In this document: piece by piece, positions 16,604-24,845 of the stretch
How positions within the stretch are numbered: the stretch's first letter is position 1
How the letters are laid out: each line of letters begins with the position of its first letter
Made by a program: the position numbers and the translations under genes
Origin: Kibdelosporangium banguiense
Lineage (GTDB): Bacteria; Actinomycetota; Actinomycetes; Mycobacteriales; Pseudonocardiaceae
Assembly (NCBI RefSeq): GCF_017876405.1
Contig: NZ_JAGINW010000001.1
Coordinates: 9,065,203-9,129,202, forward strand
Length of the DNA: 64,000 nucleotides
Direction: 5' to 3'
Notes under the pieces: generated by a model
Databases searched by the model: none
Told to the model about the DNA's origin: nothing
The model's input: only the letters and a program-made list of their open reading frames with translations

Positions 16604-16630
16604 CATACTTCACGAATTTCATGAAGTATG
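16604..16630. promoter_or_regulatory. Candidate operator of the GbsR/MarR regulator
   Basis: Perfect inverted repeat CATACTTCA / TGAAGTATG with a nine-base spacer that itself helps form TTCATGAA, followed by another TGAAGT copy at 16631-16636. It lies just before the exporter start, between two divergent genes, and is AT-rich against a GC-rich background. Confidence 0.65.
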
Positions 16631-16731
16631 TGAAGTCTATAAACTCGGCAGGACTGACTGATGCGCGCAGGGCCCGACGGCACGATCGCTAGGCTCTGCC
16701 CGAGGTGGACAAGGACAGGGAGAACACCCGC

Positions 16732-17214
16732 GTGAGCGACGCAACCAGCCAGGACACCGAGGAACGGCGATTCCTCGAACGGTTCGCCGTGGTCCTTTCC
16801 GACTCCGGCTACCCGCGCATGGCCGCCCGCGTGTTCTCCGCGCTCCTGCTGTCCCCCAACGGCACGCGGACCGCGGCCGAACTCGCAGAGTTGCTCGGCG
16901 TCGGCCCGTCGGCCATCTCCGGCGGCATCAACTACCTCCTGCGCACCGGCATGGCCGTCCGGGAACGCGACCCCGGGCAGCGCCGCGACCACTACAGCGT
17001 CCACCACGTCGCCTGGTTCGAAGCCCTGACCTCCAGCGACACCATCTACCGCCGCTTCGAGGACATCGCCCGCGAAGGCACCGAGATCTTCGGCACGCGG
17101 ACCGACGTGGGCGACCGCCTGGCCCAGACCCAGCGCTTCTTCGCCTTCCTGCGCGAGGAGATCCCGCAACTGACCCGCAAGTGGAAGAACCTGGACGCCC
17201 ACCGGCCGGACTGA
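16732..17214 (+). CDS. GbsR/MarR-type winged-helix regulator
   Basis: A 160-residue regulator of the GbsR-like MarR group, common next to drug exporters in actinobacteria. The winged helix is visible as ARVFSALLLSPNGTRTAAELAELLGVGPSAISGGINYLLRTGMAVRERDPGQRRDHY, an HTH followed by a wing; the C-terminal half is helical for dimerisation. The GTG at 16732 is preferred because ACAGGGAG precedes it; a GTG nine codons earlier lacks a ribosome site. It is divergent from the ABC exporter and most likely represses it through the repeat at 16604-16630. Confidence 0.83.
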   Translation: MSDATSQDTEERRFLERFAVVLSDSGYPRMAARVFSALLLSPNGTRTAAELAELLGVGPSAISGGINYLLRTGMAVRERDPGQRRDHYSVHHVAWFEALTSSDTIYRRFEDIAREGTEIFGTRTDVGDRLAQTQRFFAFLREEIPQLTRKWKNLDAHRPD

Positions 17215-17245
17215 CACAACCGCTCAGAATGCCTTCCCGGCACGG

Positions 17246-17280
17246 GCGCACGCTGGGGTTTATGCGCTGAACGCGTGCGC
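17246..17280 (+). terminator. Possible terminator after the GbsR-like gene
   Basis: Inverted repeat GCGCACGC / GCGTGCGC with a 19-base loop, 31 bases past the stop codon and just before the deacetylase gene. Confidence 0.35.
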
Positions 17281-17315
17281 ACAACCGATCCTGCGATCTG
17301 TACGTCTACCGGGAT

Positions 17316-18785
17316 ATGAAGAGTGGATCTACCGTCGTGGTCCTCGCCTTGATCATTGCGGGACTGACAGGTTGTGCGGCGCCGGAGGCCGGTCGGCCGG
17401 TGGCCGGCCAGGCGCCACCCGACCCCGGCAAGATCCGCACAGTCACCCCGACCTGGATCGCCGGGCTGCGGATGGTCAGCGACGGCAGCGCCTGTCAGTG
17501 GTCGGCGAGCTATCCCGCGGTCCCCGGTGCGGACGCGCTCACGGCCACCCTGCGTGACATGGTGCGTAACCGCTTCGGCACGGCGTCGGAAAACAGCGAT
17601 GACGGCGCCGAGTGCGAGCAGACCGAGGATCCGCCGAAGGCCGACATCAGCTCCGAGTTCCTGGCGGCTTCCGGCGATGTGGTGGGCGTCGAGGTGACCA
17701 CGCACGACTACGCCAGCGCCGGCAGCGGAATCGGTGCGGAGTCCTATTGGTTCGACGGCCGCACCGGTAAGTCCCTGCCGGCCACCGCGCTGGTTTCCGA
17801 CACAAGCATGGACAGCTTCGTCGCCGCGGTGACCAAAGCCGTGTCCGGCCGTGAAGGCGTCCAGGAGGAGCAGGTCAGAGACGCACTGAACCCGGAGTTC
17901 CGCTCGTCGACCCTCGCTGACCTGTCCTTCACCGAGACCGGTGGCCTGGTCGTACAGTTCCCCCAGGGCAGTGTCGCGCCGGGCGCGGCCGGACGCCCAC
18001 AGGTCATCATTCCCCCAGCGGACGCCGGACCGCTGCTGTCCGATTTCGGGCGTCGCGCCCAGCAGCAGGCCATCCACCCAGGACAACGGCTGGACCTCGC
18101 CGACGTTTCGGTCGCACCCGCGGTGCCGACCGAGCCGGTCGATCCGCCAGCCGCCTCCACTGTGGACTGTCTCCAGGTCAAGTGTGTCGCGCTGACCTTC
18201 GACGACGGCCCCGGCCCGTACACTGGGCAATTGCTTGCGACGCTGGAGGAGTACAAGGCGCACGCCACCTTCTTCGTCGTCGGGCAGAACGCGACCTACG
18301 ACGCCGGTCTGGTCCGCCAGGAAGCCGCGGCAGGGCACGAGATCGGCAACCACAGCTGGTCGCACCCCAGCCTGGCCAAACTTTCCGCCGAGGAGATCCA
18401 GGACCAGCTCGCCCGTACCGACGAGGCCATCCAGAACGCGACCGGGCGGAAACCCACACTCATCCGGCCGCCCTACGGCGCGATCAACGACACCGTGCGG
18501 GCCAGTTCCGACCGGCCCCTGATCCTCTGGAACGTGGACACCGAGGACTGGAAGTACCACGACAGCGCCAAAGTCACCCAGACCGTGCTCGACAAGGTGA
18601 AACCCGGCGACGTCGTGCTCATCCACGACATCCACCAGACCTCTGTGGCTGCCGTGCCCGCGATCCTGGCGGGTTTGAAGGAACGCAGCTACCAGTTCGT
18701 CACCATCACCCAGCTGTTCGGCAGCACACCGCTCGCCGCCGGCACCAGCTACAGCTCCAACTCCAAGGCCTTCGGCCGCGGATAG
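17316..18785 (+). CDS. NodB-type polysaccharide deacetylase lipoprotein
   Basis: A 489-residue exported lipoprotein: signal peptide with lipobox LTGC (Cys at about residue 20), a middle part (about 45-265) resembling the DUF3298/RsiV-like module, then a C-terminal NodB deacetylase domain. The five NodB motifs are present: TFDDGP, HSWSHP within IGNHSWSHP, RPPYG, the tryptophan motif in LWNVDTEDW, and LIHDIH. Metal ligands (Asp and two His) and catalytic residues are intact, so it should remove N-acetyl groups from peptidoglycan or chitin-like oligomers outside the membrane. Substrate is not resolvable. Confidence 0.9.
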   Translation: MKSGSTVVVLALIIAGLTGCAAPEAGRPVAGQAPPDPGKIRTVTPTWIAGLRMVSDGSACQWSASYPAVPGADALTATLRDMVRNRFGTASENSDDGAECEQTEDPPKADISSEFLAASGDVVGVEVTTHDYASAGSGIGAESYWFDGRTGKSLPATALVSDTSMDSFVAAVTKAVSGREGVQEEQVRDALNPEFRSSTLADLSFTETGGLVVQFPQGSVAPGAAGRPQVIIPPADAGPLLSDFGRRAQQQAIHPGQRLDLADVSVAPAVPTEPVDPPAASTVDCLQVKCVALTFDDGPGPYTGQLLATLEEYKAHATFFVVGQNATYDAGLVRQEAAAGHEIGNHSWSHPSLAKLSAEEIQDQLARTDEAIQNATGRKPTLIRPPYGAINDTVRASSDRPLILWNVDTEDWKYHDSAKVTQTVLDKVKPGDVVLIHDIHQTSVAAVPAILAGLKERSYQFVTITQLFGSTPLAAGTSYSSNSKAFGRG

Positions 18786-18861
18786 GTCCCGCCGGTTTCC
18801 AGCCGCTTGACCAACGGCTCACAGTACTGGCCGCGGCTTTCGGTCCGACGCCAGTTCGAGA

Positions 18862-19310
18862 CTATGGAAACGGATGCGGATGGGGGTTGATGCCTGACGG
18901 CTGTGAGCCGAGGCGCGGGGGCACGGTGTGCAGGCGGGGCAGGTTCGCTGTACGTCGGTTGGCATGGCCGAACGTCATCGGCACGGTACCGGGAATGAGG
19001 ACCTTCACGCAGGTGAAGCCGCCGGCCCGGTGCTCGAGTGTGGTCTGGTCGACCACGATGACGTCCAGGCCTGTTTCCAGGTAGCGATTGATCAGCTTGG
19101 TGAGGTCGGCGCGCAGGTCCGGGTTGCCGGAGGGCGCGGACGCGGCAAACGCGCGGGTCTTGGCGGAGCCTGTGAGGAAGTCCAGGCGGGAGAACGTGTC
19201 TGGGTGCGCGTAAAGCAGGGCGTGGTCGGACATCACGGTGACACGTGTGGAGTCGGCGGCCATAGCGGCCGCCTTGTCACGGTGGTGGTCGTAGCGATGG
19301 ATGAGGTCGG
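18862..19310 (-). pseudogene. C-terminal fragment of an azoline-forming YcaO cyclodehydratase
   Basis: About 140 codons match the end of a thiopeptide/TOMM YcaO enzyme: RVTVMSDHALLYAHPD, then GLDVIVVDQTTLEHR, FTCVKVLIPGTVPMTFGH, and the proline-rich tail NPHPHPFP that is characteristic of azoline-forming YcaO proteins. The ATP-binding N-terminal two-thirds is missing. Its open frame runs directly, in a different frame, into the end of the degenerate LanB-like gene, so the two seem joined by a deletion around 19270-19330. Not expected to be active. Confidence 0.75.
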
Positions 19311-19959
19311 TGCGGCCAGCGTGGCCAAGTGCAGCCGGTAGTGCCGGTCCCAGCCTTCACGCAGCCGACCGTTTTCCGCGCGTCCGTTCAGAAACGCCTC
19401 CGCATGCGGGCGCAGCGCGACGAACCCGTCCTGTATGCCCACAGTGGACATGGCGTGAACTGTGGCCACGATCAGGTCGAACGCCAGCATGAGCCGCTGC
19501 CCGGCGCCGGACCGTTCGGTCATCCGGAACGAGATCGGCGTGGTGTCGGCGTAGAAGTCGGCAAGCAGATCTGCCCTCGCTTCGTTGCCGACCACCTCGA
19601 CCCGCCGGTCGTACGGGCCTAGGCGCAAGGAGTTGTTGGCAGGCCACGGCATCAGCGGACCGCGTTCGTTCTCCGCTTCGGCGAGCCGTTCATGCTCCGG
19701 CAGCACCGCGAGCGGATCCAGCTGCCTCGTGGACGGCTTCCGCTCCAGCCAGCCACCCACGATCTCCTGGGCCGCCGGAAGCACAGACCTCTGCATGGTT
19801 TCCGTGCTGGCGCGAACGTTCAGCCTCAGGTGTGGACCTTGCCGCAAGTGCCGCGTCCACCTGCCCGGCCAGCCGGTCGAACAACGGCCGCACCGCATCC
19901 AGGATCAGGGCGTCCTTGTCATCGTCGTGGTAGTAGACGTGGATGGTGTGTCAGTCCAC
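19311..19959 (-). pseudogene. Degenerate thiopeptide-type LanB C-terminal (SpaB_C) gene
   Basis: The family start can still be read from the GTG at 19959 (Val-Asp, then HTIHVYYHDDDKDALILDAV), but the third codon is TGA (19951-19953) where relatives of this type carry Trp. The coding frame then shifts near 19848, after VDAA, to a second frame reading RHLRQGPHLRLNVRAST and onwards to about WDRHYRLHLATLA. RQGPHLRL is the hallmark of thiopeptide-type bacteriocin biosynthesis proteins. It follows the intact paralog with only three bases between that stop and this former start. Two independent lesions mark it as a pseudogene. Confidence 0.78.
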
Positions 19960-19962
19960 CGC

Positions 19963-20862
19963 TCAGCCCTTTCCCTTGGCGAACTGCCCGATCGCCAGCG
20001 CGGCGCGGTGGCGCAGGGCGTCCTCCTCCGCCAGCGATACGCGCAGCCGGTTACACACCAGATGGGCACAGCTGTTGAGTACCCGGAGCGCCGCTTGAGG
20101 CTTCGTGTTCTCAAATTCACCAGCCAGTGTGCCGACCGACCGAGCCCACCGCAGCAGCATCCCGTCGCCGTCGATGCCGGGCCATTTCCTGGCCAGGACG
20201 TACATGCGTCCGGCCAGCTCGACGAGCCGCACGCGTTGCTCCTCGGTGCCAGGGCCGGGGTCGGGCTGGTCGCGCAACAGCCGGAAATTGCCCGTCCACT
20301 CAGCGACCAGCGCCGGGTCGTCCACAGCTGCGAACCACGCCACCAGCATCATCGCGGCCGCGGCCGTGCTCCGGTGATCGGCCGTCGGATCCGTGGCCAG
20401 GAACTCGAGCACGATCCGGCTGGATTGACCGAAATGGCGTTCCACGGCCTCGATGGTCTCACCATGACCGTACTTGACGTGTTCACGCTCGTACGGGAAG
20501 AACACCAGCGAGTTGTTCGGATACATCTTCTCCGGATATGGCGCGTTTTCCGTGGCTGACAACCAGCGCGCGGCTTCGGTGTACTCATCGGGCGTCATCC
20601 GCTCGGCAGCGGGATTCTCGGCGAAGTACTTCTCGAAGTGCTCACGCATCAGGCGCCGCACCTCGGCGGCGGACTCGTCGGCCGGCAGCACGCGCAGCCG
20701 CAGGTGCGGTCCGCCGGCCCAGTATCGGAGGAAGAAGTGGTGTGTGGCCAGCTCGGCGCTGATCAACTCGGCCATCAGCGGCACGGTCACGTCGAGCAGC
20801 AGCCGGTCCAGGTCGCCGTGGTAGAAGGCGTGCCCGCTCACCCAGGTGTTATCCGACATCAC
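19963..20862 (-). CDS. Thiopeptide-type bacteriocin biosynthesis protein (LanB C-terminal/SpaB_C domain)
   Basis: A 299-residue stand-alone SpaB_C protein. The family pattern is complete: AFYHGDLDRLLLDVTVPLM, HHFFLRYWAGGPHLRLRV, then YPEKMYPNNSLVFFPYERE and a helical C-terminal half ending near LNSCAHLVCNRL. In thiopeptide and class I lanthipeptide pathways such proteins eliminate glutamate from glutamylated Ser/Thr or form the central pyridine. Here no full-length glutamylating LanB, precursor peptide or complete YcaO is visible, and the next two genes downstream are broken, so this may be an orphan survivor. Start: GTG at 20862 or ATG at 20859, with CGGAG upstream. Confidence 0.85.
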   Translation of the reverse strand: MMSDNTWVSGHAFYHGDLDRLLLDVTVPLMAELISAELATHHFFLRYWAGGPHLRLRVLPADESAAEVRRLMREHFEKYFAENPAAERMTPDEYTEAARWLSATENAPYPEKMYPNNSLVFFPYEREHVKYGHGETIEAVERHFGQSSRIVLEFLATDPTADHRSTAAAAMMLVAWFAAVDDPALVAEWTGNFRLLRDQPDPGPGTEEQRVRLVELAGRMYVLARKWPGIDGDGMLLRWARSVGTLAGEFENTKPQAALRVLNSCAHLVCNRLRVSLAEEDALRHRAALAIGQFAKGKG

Positions 20863-20972
20863 GGCGCTCCGGTTCGGAAAGCTCGACGAGGTATTCAGCT
20901 GAAAGGGTTGCGTGAAACCTCTGCGGACGCTATTTCAAGGACGGTCCCGAATGGATTGACGATCGCCCAAAG

Positions 20973-21320
20973 TCACCAGCGCAGTTCGATGTAGGACGGC
21001 CCCTGCGGGCCCACGATCGTTGCCGACAACGAACCCGCTGCCTCACGACCGGTGCCGCAGCCCCGCGTGGCCGGTCCGGCCGAGGCCTCGAAGTTCCACC
21101 GGCAGAGCACATTGGAGTTGCGGAACACGACATACTCGGCCCCACCACTGCCATGCACGTCGAAATCCACAAAAATCTGGCGATTGCCAGGGTAGTCGGA
21201 CCTCGACTCGGTGCAGGAGCTGATCTGGCACTAGTCCGCCGACGCGACCAGCGGCGACATCGCCAGGCTTGCCGCCACGGCTGACGTCAGCACAGCGGCG
21301 CGCTTGACCATTCGACTCAT
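20973..21320 (-). pseudogene. Small secreted protein interrupted by an in-frame amber codon
   Basis: From the ATG at 21320 (GGGAGGAA upstream) a signal peptide is encoded (VKRAAVLTSAVAASLAMSPLVASA). Codon 30 is TAG (21231-21233), exactly where the mature protein should begin. The same frame then stays open for 86 more codons (CQISSC, FVDFDVHGSGG, VLCRWNFEAS, GCGTGREA) to a normal stop. Composition and codon use look coding on both sides. It is therefore either a very recent nonsense mutation or a readthrough product of 115 residues. The family is not recognised; the layout resembles the gene at 10010-10390. Confidence 0.65.
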
Positions 21321-21571
21321 CAAGTTCCTCCCGTTGCAGGGCCCCAAGCGGCGGATGTTGCGCGCCCGGGCCGTGAATCACTCTGGAGTCGATCATGCAA
21401 AAACCCGGTTTCACGCCGGCAACAGCACAGCTTCAGCACATGAAGCCCTGGTCACACAAGGCGCACACACGACCTACGACCACGAAGGCGGTTACTACGA
21501 AGCCCAGTCCGACTACACCGGAACACACCGGGGGACTTTCCAGAACACCACAGCGGCTCAGGCTTCCGAAG

Positions 21572-22516
21572 TCAGCTGAGGACGGTGGGCAGGTCGAAGG
21601 CCGCGAATACTGCCGGATCCTGGAATACGACAGTGTGCGCGATCTTTCCCTCGGTGACTGTGAACACCTGCAGGGTGTGCAGCCGATGTCCGCCGTCGGG
21701 ATCCGGCGCGTAGGCGGCCACCGCCGGCTGGCCGTTTGCAGCGGTCGGAGTCATGCGCCAGCCGACCCCGCGCATCGTGAACACGCGCCGGATGAACGCG
21801 GCGTAGTCGTCGCGACCGAGATACCAGAGCGGAACCGGCGGCATCTCAAGCATCGCGTCCTCGGTCAGCAGCTCGACCAGTGCGTCCACGTCGGCCGCCT
21901 CGAACGCACGCACGTAGGCCTCCACGGTCTGGCGTACGGCCGGATCATCGGGTTGGGCGACCTTGCCTTCGGCGCCGGCCAGCCCCGCCCGGGCTCGCTG
22001 CAAGGCACTGTTCACCGAGGCAACCGAGGTGTCGAGTTGCTCGGCCACCTCGGCAGCGCTGAACTCCAGCACCTCGCGCAGTACCCAGACGGCTCGTTGA
22101 CGCGGTGGCAGCAGCTGCATCGCCGCGACCAGAGCCAGCCGCATGCTGTCCCGTTTCACCGCCCACTCCGCCGGATCGCCGAGCCGGGCGTCGGGCAACG
22201 GTTGCAGCCATGGCACGTCGAAAGCCGGCAGCAGCGGCGTTTCAGGATCAGTGCTCGGCGCGCCCAGCCCGGAGGGAAGCGGCCGGCGCTGCTTGCCCTC
22301 CAGCGCAGTCAGGCACACATTCGTCGCAATCCGGTACAACCAGGTCCTGACGGACGCTTTGCGCTCGTCGTAACGGTCGCGTGCCTTCCACGCCCGCAAC
22401 ATCGTTTCCTGCACCAGATCCTCGGCCTCGTGGACCGACCCAAGCATCCGGTAGCAGTACGCCAGCAACTCTCGGCGATGCGACTCGGTGCGCGACTCGA
22501 AATCAACGATGCTCAT
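21572..22516 (-). CDS. ECF sigma factor, SigG-like with SnoaL-type C-terminal domain
   Basis: A 314-residue ECF sigma factor. Region 2: HRRELLAYCYRMLGSVHEAEDLVQETMLRAW, with VRTWLYRIATNVCL; region 4: LLPPRQRAVWVLREVLEFSAAEVAEQL to SALQRARA; then an NTF2/SnoaL-like domain from about residue 190 (YVRAFEAADVDALVELLTEDA, YLGRDDYAAFI, NGQPAVAAY). In this subfamily the C-terminal domain controls the sigma factor itself, so no separate anti-sigma gene is expected, and none is seen. It is divergent from the DHFR-like reductase gene, a plausible target. Same subfamily as the truncated gene at the left edge. Confidence 0.92.
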   Translation of the reverse strand: MSIVDFESRTESHRRELLAYCYRMLGSVHEAEDLVQETMLRAWKARDRYDERKASVRTWLYRIATNVCLTALEGKQRRPLPSGLGAPSTDPETPLLPAFDVPWLQPLPDARLGDPAEWAVKRDSMRLALVAAMQLLPPRQRAVWVLREVLEFSAAEVAEQLDTSVASVNSALQRARAGLAGAEGKVAQPDDPAVRQTVEAYVRAFEAADVDALVELLTEDAMLEMPPVPLWYLGRDDYAAFIRRVFTMRGVGWRMTPTAANGQPAVAAYAPDPDGGHRLHTLQVFTVTEGKIAHTVVFQDPAVFAAFDLPTVLS

Positions 22517-22581
22517 CGCGATGAGTATGGCCGCTCCCGCCGGTATGTACCTACGCAGGACAACCGGATGAGGAGTTCACC

Positions 22582-23145
22582 ATGGGCAACCTGATCGTCA
22601 TCGAGTTCACCACCCTGGACGGCGTCGTCGAGGACCCGGACGGATCCGGCGCGACGCCCGGCGGCGGCTGGGCCTTCCGGCATGGCCCGGACGCCGTGGC
22701 GGGCGACAAGTTCCAGCTCGGGTCGCTGCTCGACACCGGCCTCATGCTGCTCGGCCGCACAACCTGGGAGCTGTTCGCCAAGATCTGGCCGGGCCGGAGC
22801 GACGAGTTCTCGGCCAAGATGAACAACATCCCCAAACTCGTCGCCTCACGCACACTGACCAGCACCGACGAATGGCAGAACTCGTCGCTGATCAAAGACG
22901 ACCTGATCACCACCGTCCGCCGCCACAAGACCAGCCAGGACATCATCACCACCGGCAGCATCAGCGTCGTACACACACTGGCCGAGCACGGCCTCGTCGA
23001 CGAGTACCGCGTCATGGTGTTCCCAACCGTGCTCGGCACCGGGCAACGCCTCTTCACCGACCGCACCCGATCCACCGGCCTCCAGCTCAACTCCGTCGAG
23101 CAGAAGGGAAACGCCGCACTCCTGCGCTACCAGGTGACAGGCTGA
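22582..23145 (+). CDS. Dihydrofolate reductase family (RibD C-terminal-like) protein
   Basis: A 187-residue oxidoreductase of the DHFR/RibD-C superfamily: LIVIEFTTLDGVVEDPDG at the N-terminus, MLLGRTTWELF in the nucleotide-binding part, DIITTGSISVVHTLAEHGLVDEYRVMVFPTVLGTGQRLF towards the end. These NADPH-binding proteins are abundant in actinobacteria and are seldom true folate enzymes. The gene starts 65 bases from the divergent SigG-like sigma factor, a pairing seen often enough to suggest that the sigma factor transcribes it. AGGAG precedes the ATG. Confidence 0.87.
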   Translation: MGNLIVIEFTTLDGVVEDPDGSGATPGGGWAFRHGPDAVAGDKFQLGSLLDTGLMLLGRTTWELFAKIWPGRSDEFSAKMNNIPKLVASRTLTSTDEWQNSSLIKDDLITTVRRHKTSQDIITTGSISVVHTLAEHGLVDEYRVMVFPTVLGTGQRLFTDRTRSTGLQLNSVEQKGNAALLRYQVTG

Positions 23146-23233
23146 CCCTGGGCAGCGCGCGGAAAAGCCATTCGGCGGGCGCGTTCCTGAGAAGATGATG
23201 ATCTACAGGTGCTGATCTTCTTGGGGAGCTGCG

Positions 23234-24838
23234 ATGGTGGACCACCGGTTACGGGTGCGGTCGGTTCGGGTTGTGCTGGTTATCGTGTTGCTTGCCGCCG
23301 GGGTACGGCTTGTCCAGGTGCAGGTTCTCCAGGCTGAGGCGTTGTCGGAGAAGGCTGCCAGGCAGCGGACCCAGCAGGTGCGTGTGCCGTCGGTTCGCGG
23401 TGACATCCGTGACCGGACTGGGGGAAAACTCGCGTTCAGCGTGACCACGAAAGCACTGTCCTGGTCGCCCAAGGCGATGCGGGCCCGGTACGCCAAGTCC
23501 GGCATCGACTTCGGCGCCAGGACAGCCGCGATCGCTGCGAGATTCGAGTCGGTCCTGCACGACAAGGTCGACGAGCCCGAACTGCTGGCCCGGATGCGCG
23601 GCAACGAGTTCACCTACCTTGCTGCCGACGTGGATCCGGCGCAGGAACGGGAGATCACCAGGGACTACAAGGGCGAGATCGGTGTGGAGACCCGGATACG
23701 ACGCGAGTATCCGGGTGGCACACTCGCCTCGAGCATCCTCGGATATGCGAGCAGGCACGCAGCCAGCCCTGACGGGTTGATGCACGGCTGGTTCGGCCTG
23801 GAGGCCGCGCGGGACACCGTATTGGCTGGTGAACCGGGCAGCGTGACGGCGGACGTCGACGGAGGCGCCGACGGCGTCGTCATCCCTGGGACGGAACGCG
23901 ATCTGCGCCCTGCCAAGAACGGTGCCGGCATCGAGCTCACTCTCGACTCCGACATCCAGTACAACGCCCAACGCCAGCTCGCCGAGTATGTGGCGAGTAC
24001 CGGCGCGACCGGGGGCAGCATCGTGGTCCTGGACGCGCGGACCGCGGAAATCCTTGCCCTGGCCGGTGCCAAGAACTTCGATCCGCGCGACCCCCATGGA
24101 CCTTTCGGCCTGGGCAACTCCGAAGCGACCGGAGTCCCGGCCGCCACCGTGCCCCAGCAACCAGGAGCGGTACAGAAGCTGGTCACGGCGGCGGCCGTGA
24201 TCGAGCACCAGATCGCCGGCCCGGACGACATCGTCGAAATGTCAGACGTCGGTACCGTGACTCTGGCCAGGAAAGTCGGGCCCGACAGATACGCCGCGAT
24301 GCTCAACGCCTTCGGGCTCGGTACCCGCACAGGCGCCGGATTGCCCGGCGAGAACGCAGGATCAGTACCAGACCGTGCTGGTTGGTCGGCCACAACACTC
24401 GACGAACTGGCGATCGGACAGGGCCTGTCGGCAACCACGCTGCAGACGACTTCGATGTATCAGGCCATCGCCCATGAAGGCGTCCGCGTACCGCCCAGAA
24501 TCATCAAGGCGATCATCAACAGTGACGGCACCCGTCACGAACAACCCGCCCCGGAAAACGTCCGCGTAGTCAGTGAAAACACTGCCGCCACGCTACGAGC
24601 CAAGCTCCGGGCGACCGCCTCGGCAGGCATCCCGGGCTACCAGATCGCCGCCATGACCGGACCAGGCGACGCTCAAACCCCTGTCACCATCGCCGGCATC
24701 CTGCCCGCGGACAACCCCCGGTTTGTCATCGGCATCGCGCTGAACTCGCCCATCGAGGCCGCTCCCCTGTTCCGCAACGTCGCCTCGTACCTCACGCAAC
24801 GGTTCAGCCTGCCGCTGTCCACAGAGCTCCCCCGATAA
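23234..24838 (+). CDS. FtsI-like penicillin-binding protein lacking the catalytic motifs
   Basis: A 534-residue class B PBP homolog: N-terminal membrane anchor (VRVVLVIVLLAAGVRLVQ, residues 11-28), PBP dimerisation domain (VRGDIRDRTGGKLAFS at 54-69, WFGLEAARDTVLAG near 186-199), then a transpeptidase-like domain (VVLDARTAEILALA). All three active-site motifs are altered. SxxK reads AVQK (312-315, serine replaced by alanine), SxN reads SDV (337-339), and KTG reads MTG (474-476). The stretch between the first two motifs is also shortened. It should neither cross-link peptidoglycan nor acylate beta-lactams, yet its frame is intact over 534 codons. A structural or regulatory role, or early decay, are both possible. 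GGGGAG precedes the ATG. Confidence 0.85.
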   Translation: MVDHRLRVRSVRVVLVIVLLAAGVRLVQVQVLQAEALSEKAARQRTQQVRVPSVRGDIRDRTGGKLAFSVTTKALSWSPKAMRARYAKSGIDFGARTAAIAARFESVLHDKVDEPELLARMRGNEFTYLAADVDPAQEREITRDYKGEIGVETRIRREYPGGTLASSILGYASRHAASPDGLMHGWFGLEAARDTVLAGEPGSVTADVDGGADGVVIPGTERDLRPAKNGAGIELTLDSDIQYNAQRQLAEYVASTGATGGSIVVLDARTAEILALAGAKNFDPRDPHGPFGLGNSEATGVPAATVPQQPGAVQKLVTAAAVIEHQIAGPDDIVEMSDVGTVTLARKVGPDRYAAMLNAFGLGTRTGAGLPGENAGSVPDRAGWSATTLDELAIGQGLSATTLQTTSMYQAIAHEGVRVPPRIIKAIINSDGTRHEQPAPENVRVVSENTAATLRAKLRATASAGIPGYQIAAMTGPGDAQTPVTIAGILPADNPRFVIGIALNSPIEAAPLFRNVASYLTQRFSLPLSTELPR

Positions 24839-24845
24839 CAGGTGC

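Noticed and set aside
19951..21233. TGA at codon 3 of the LanB-like gene and TAG at codon 30 of the secreted protein as evidence of stop-codon recoding
   Set aside because: Other genes in the window use TGA and TAG as normal stops, there is no SECIS- or pyrrolysine-type element or suppressor tRNA, and the LanB-like gene also has a frameshift, so mutation is the simpler reading.
21321..21571. Possible RiPP precursor gene upstream of the decayed thiopeptide genes
   Set aside because: The small open frames here lack a leader-like segment and a Ser/Thr/Cys-rich core with a ribosome site.
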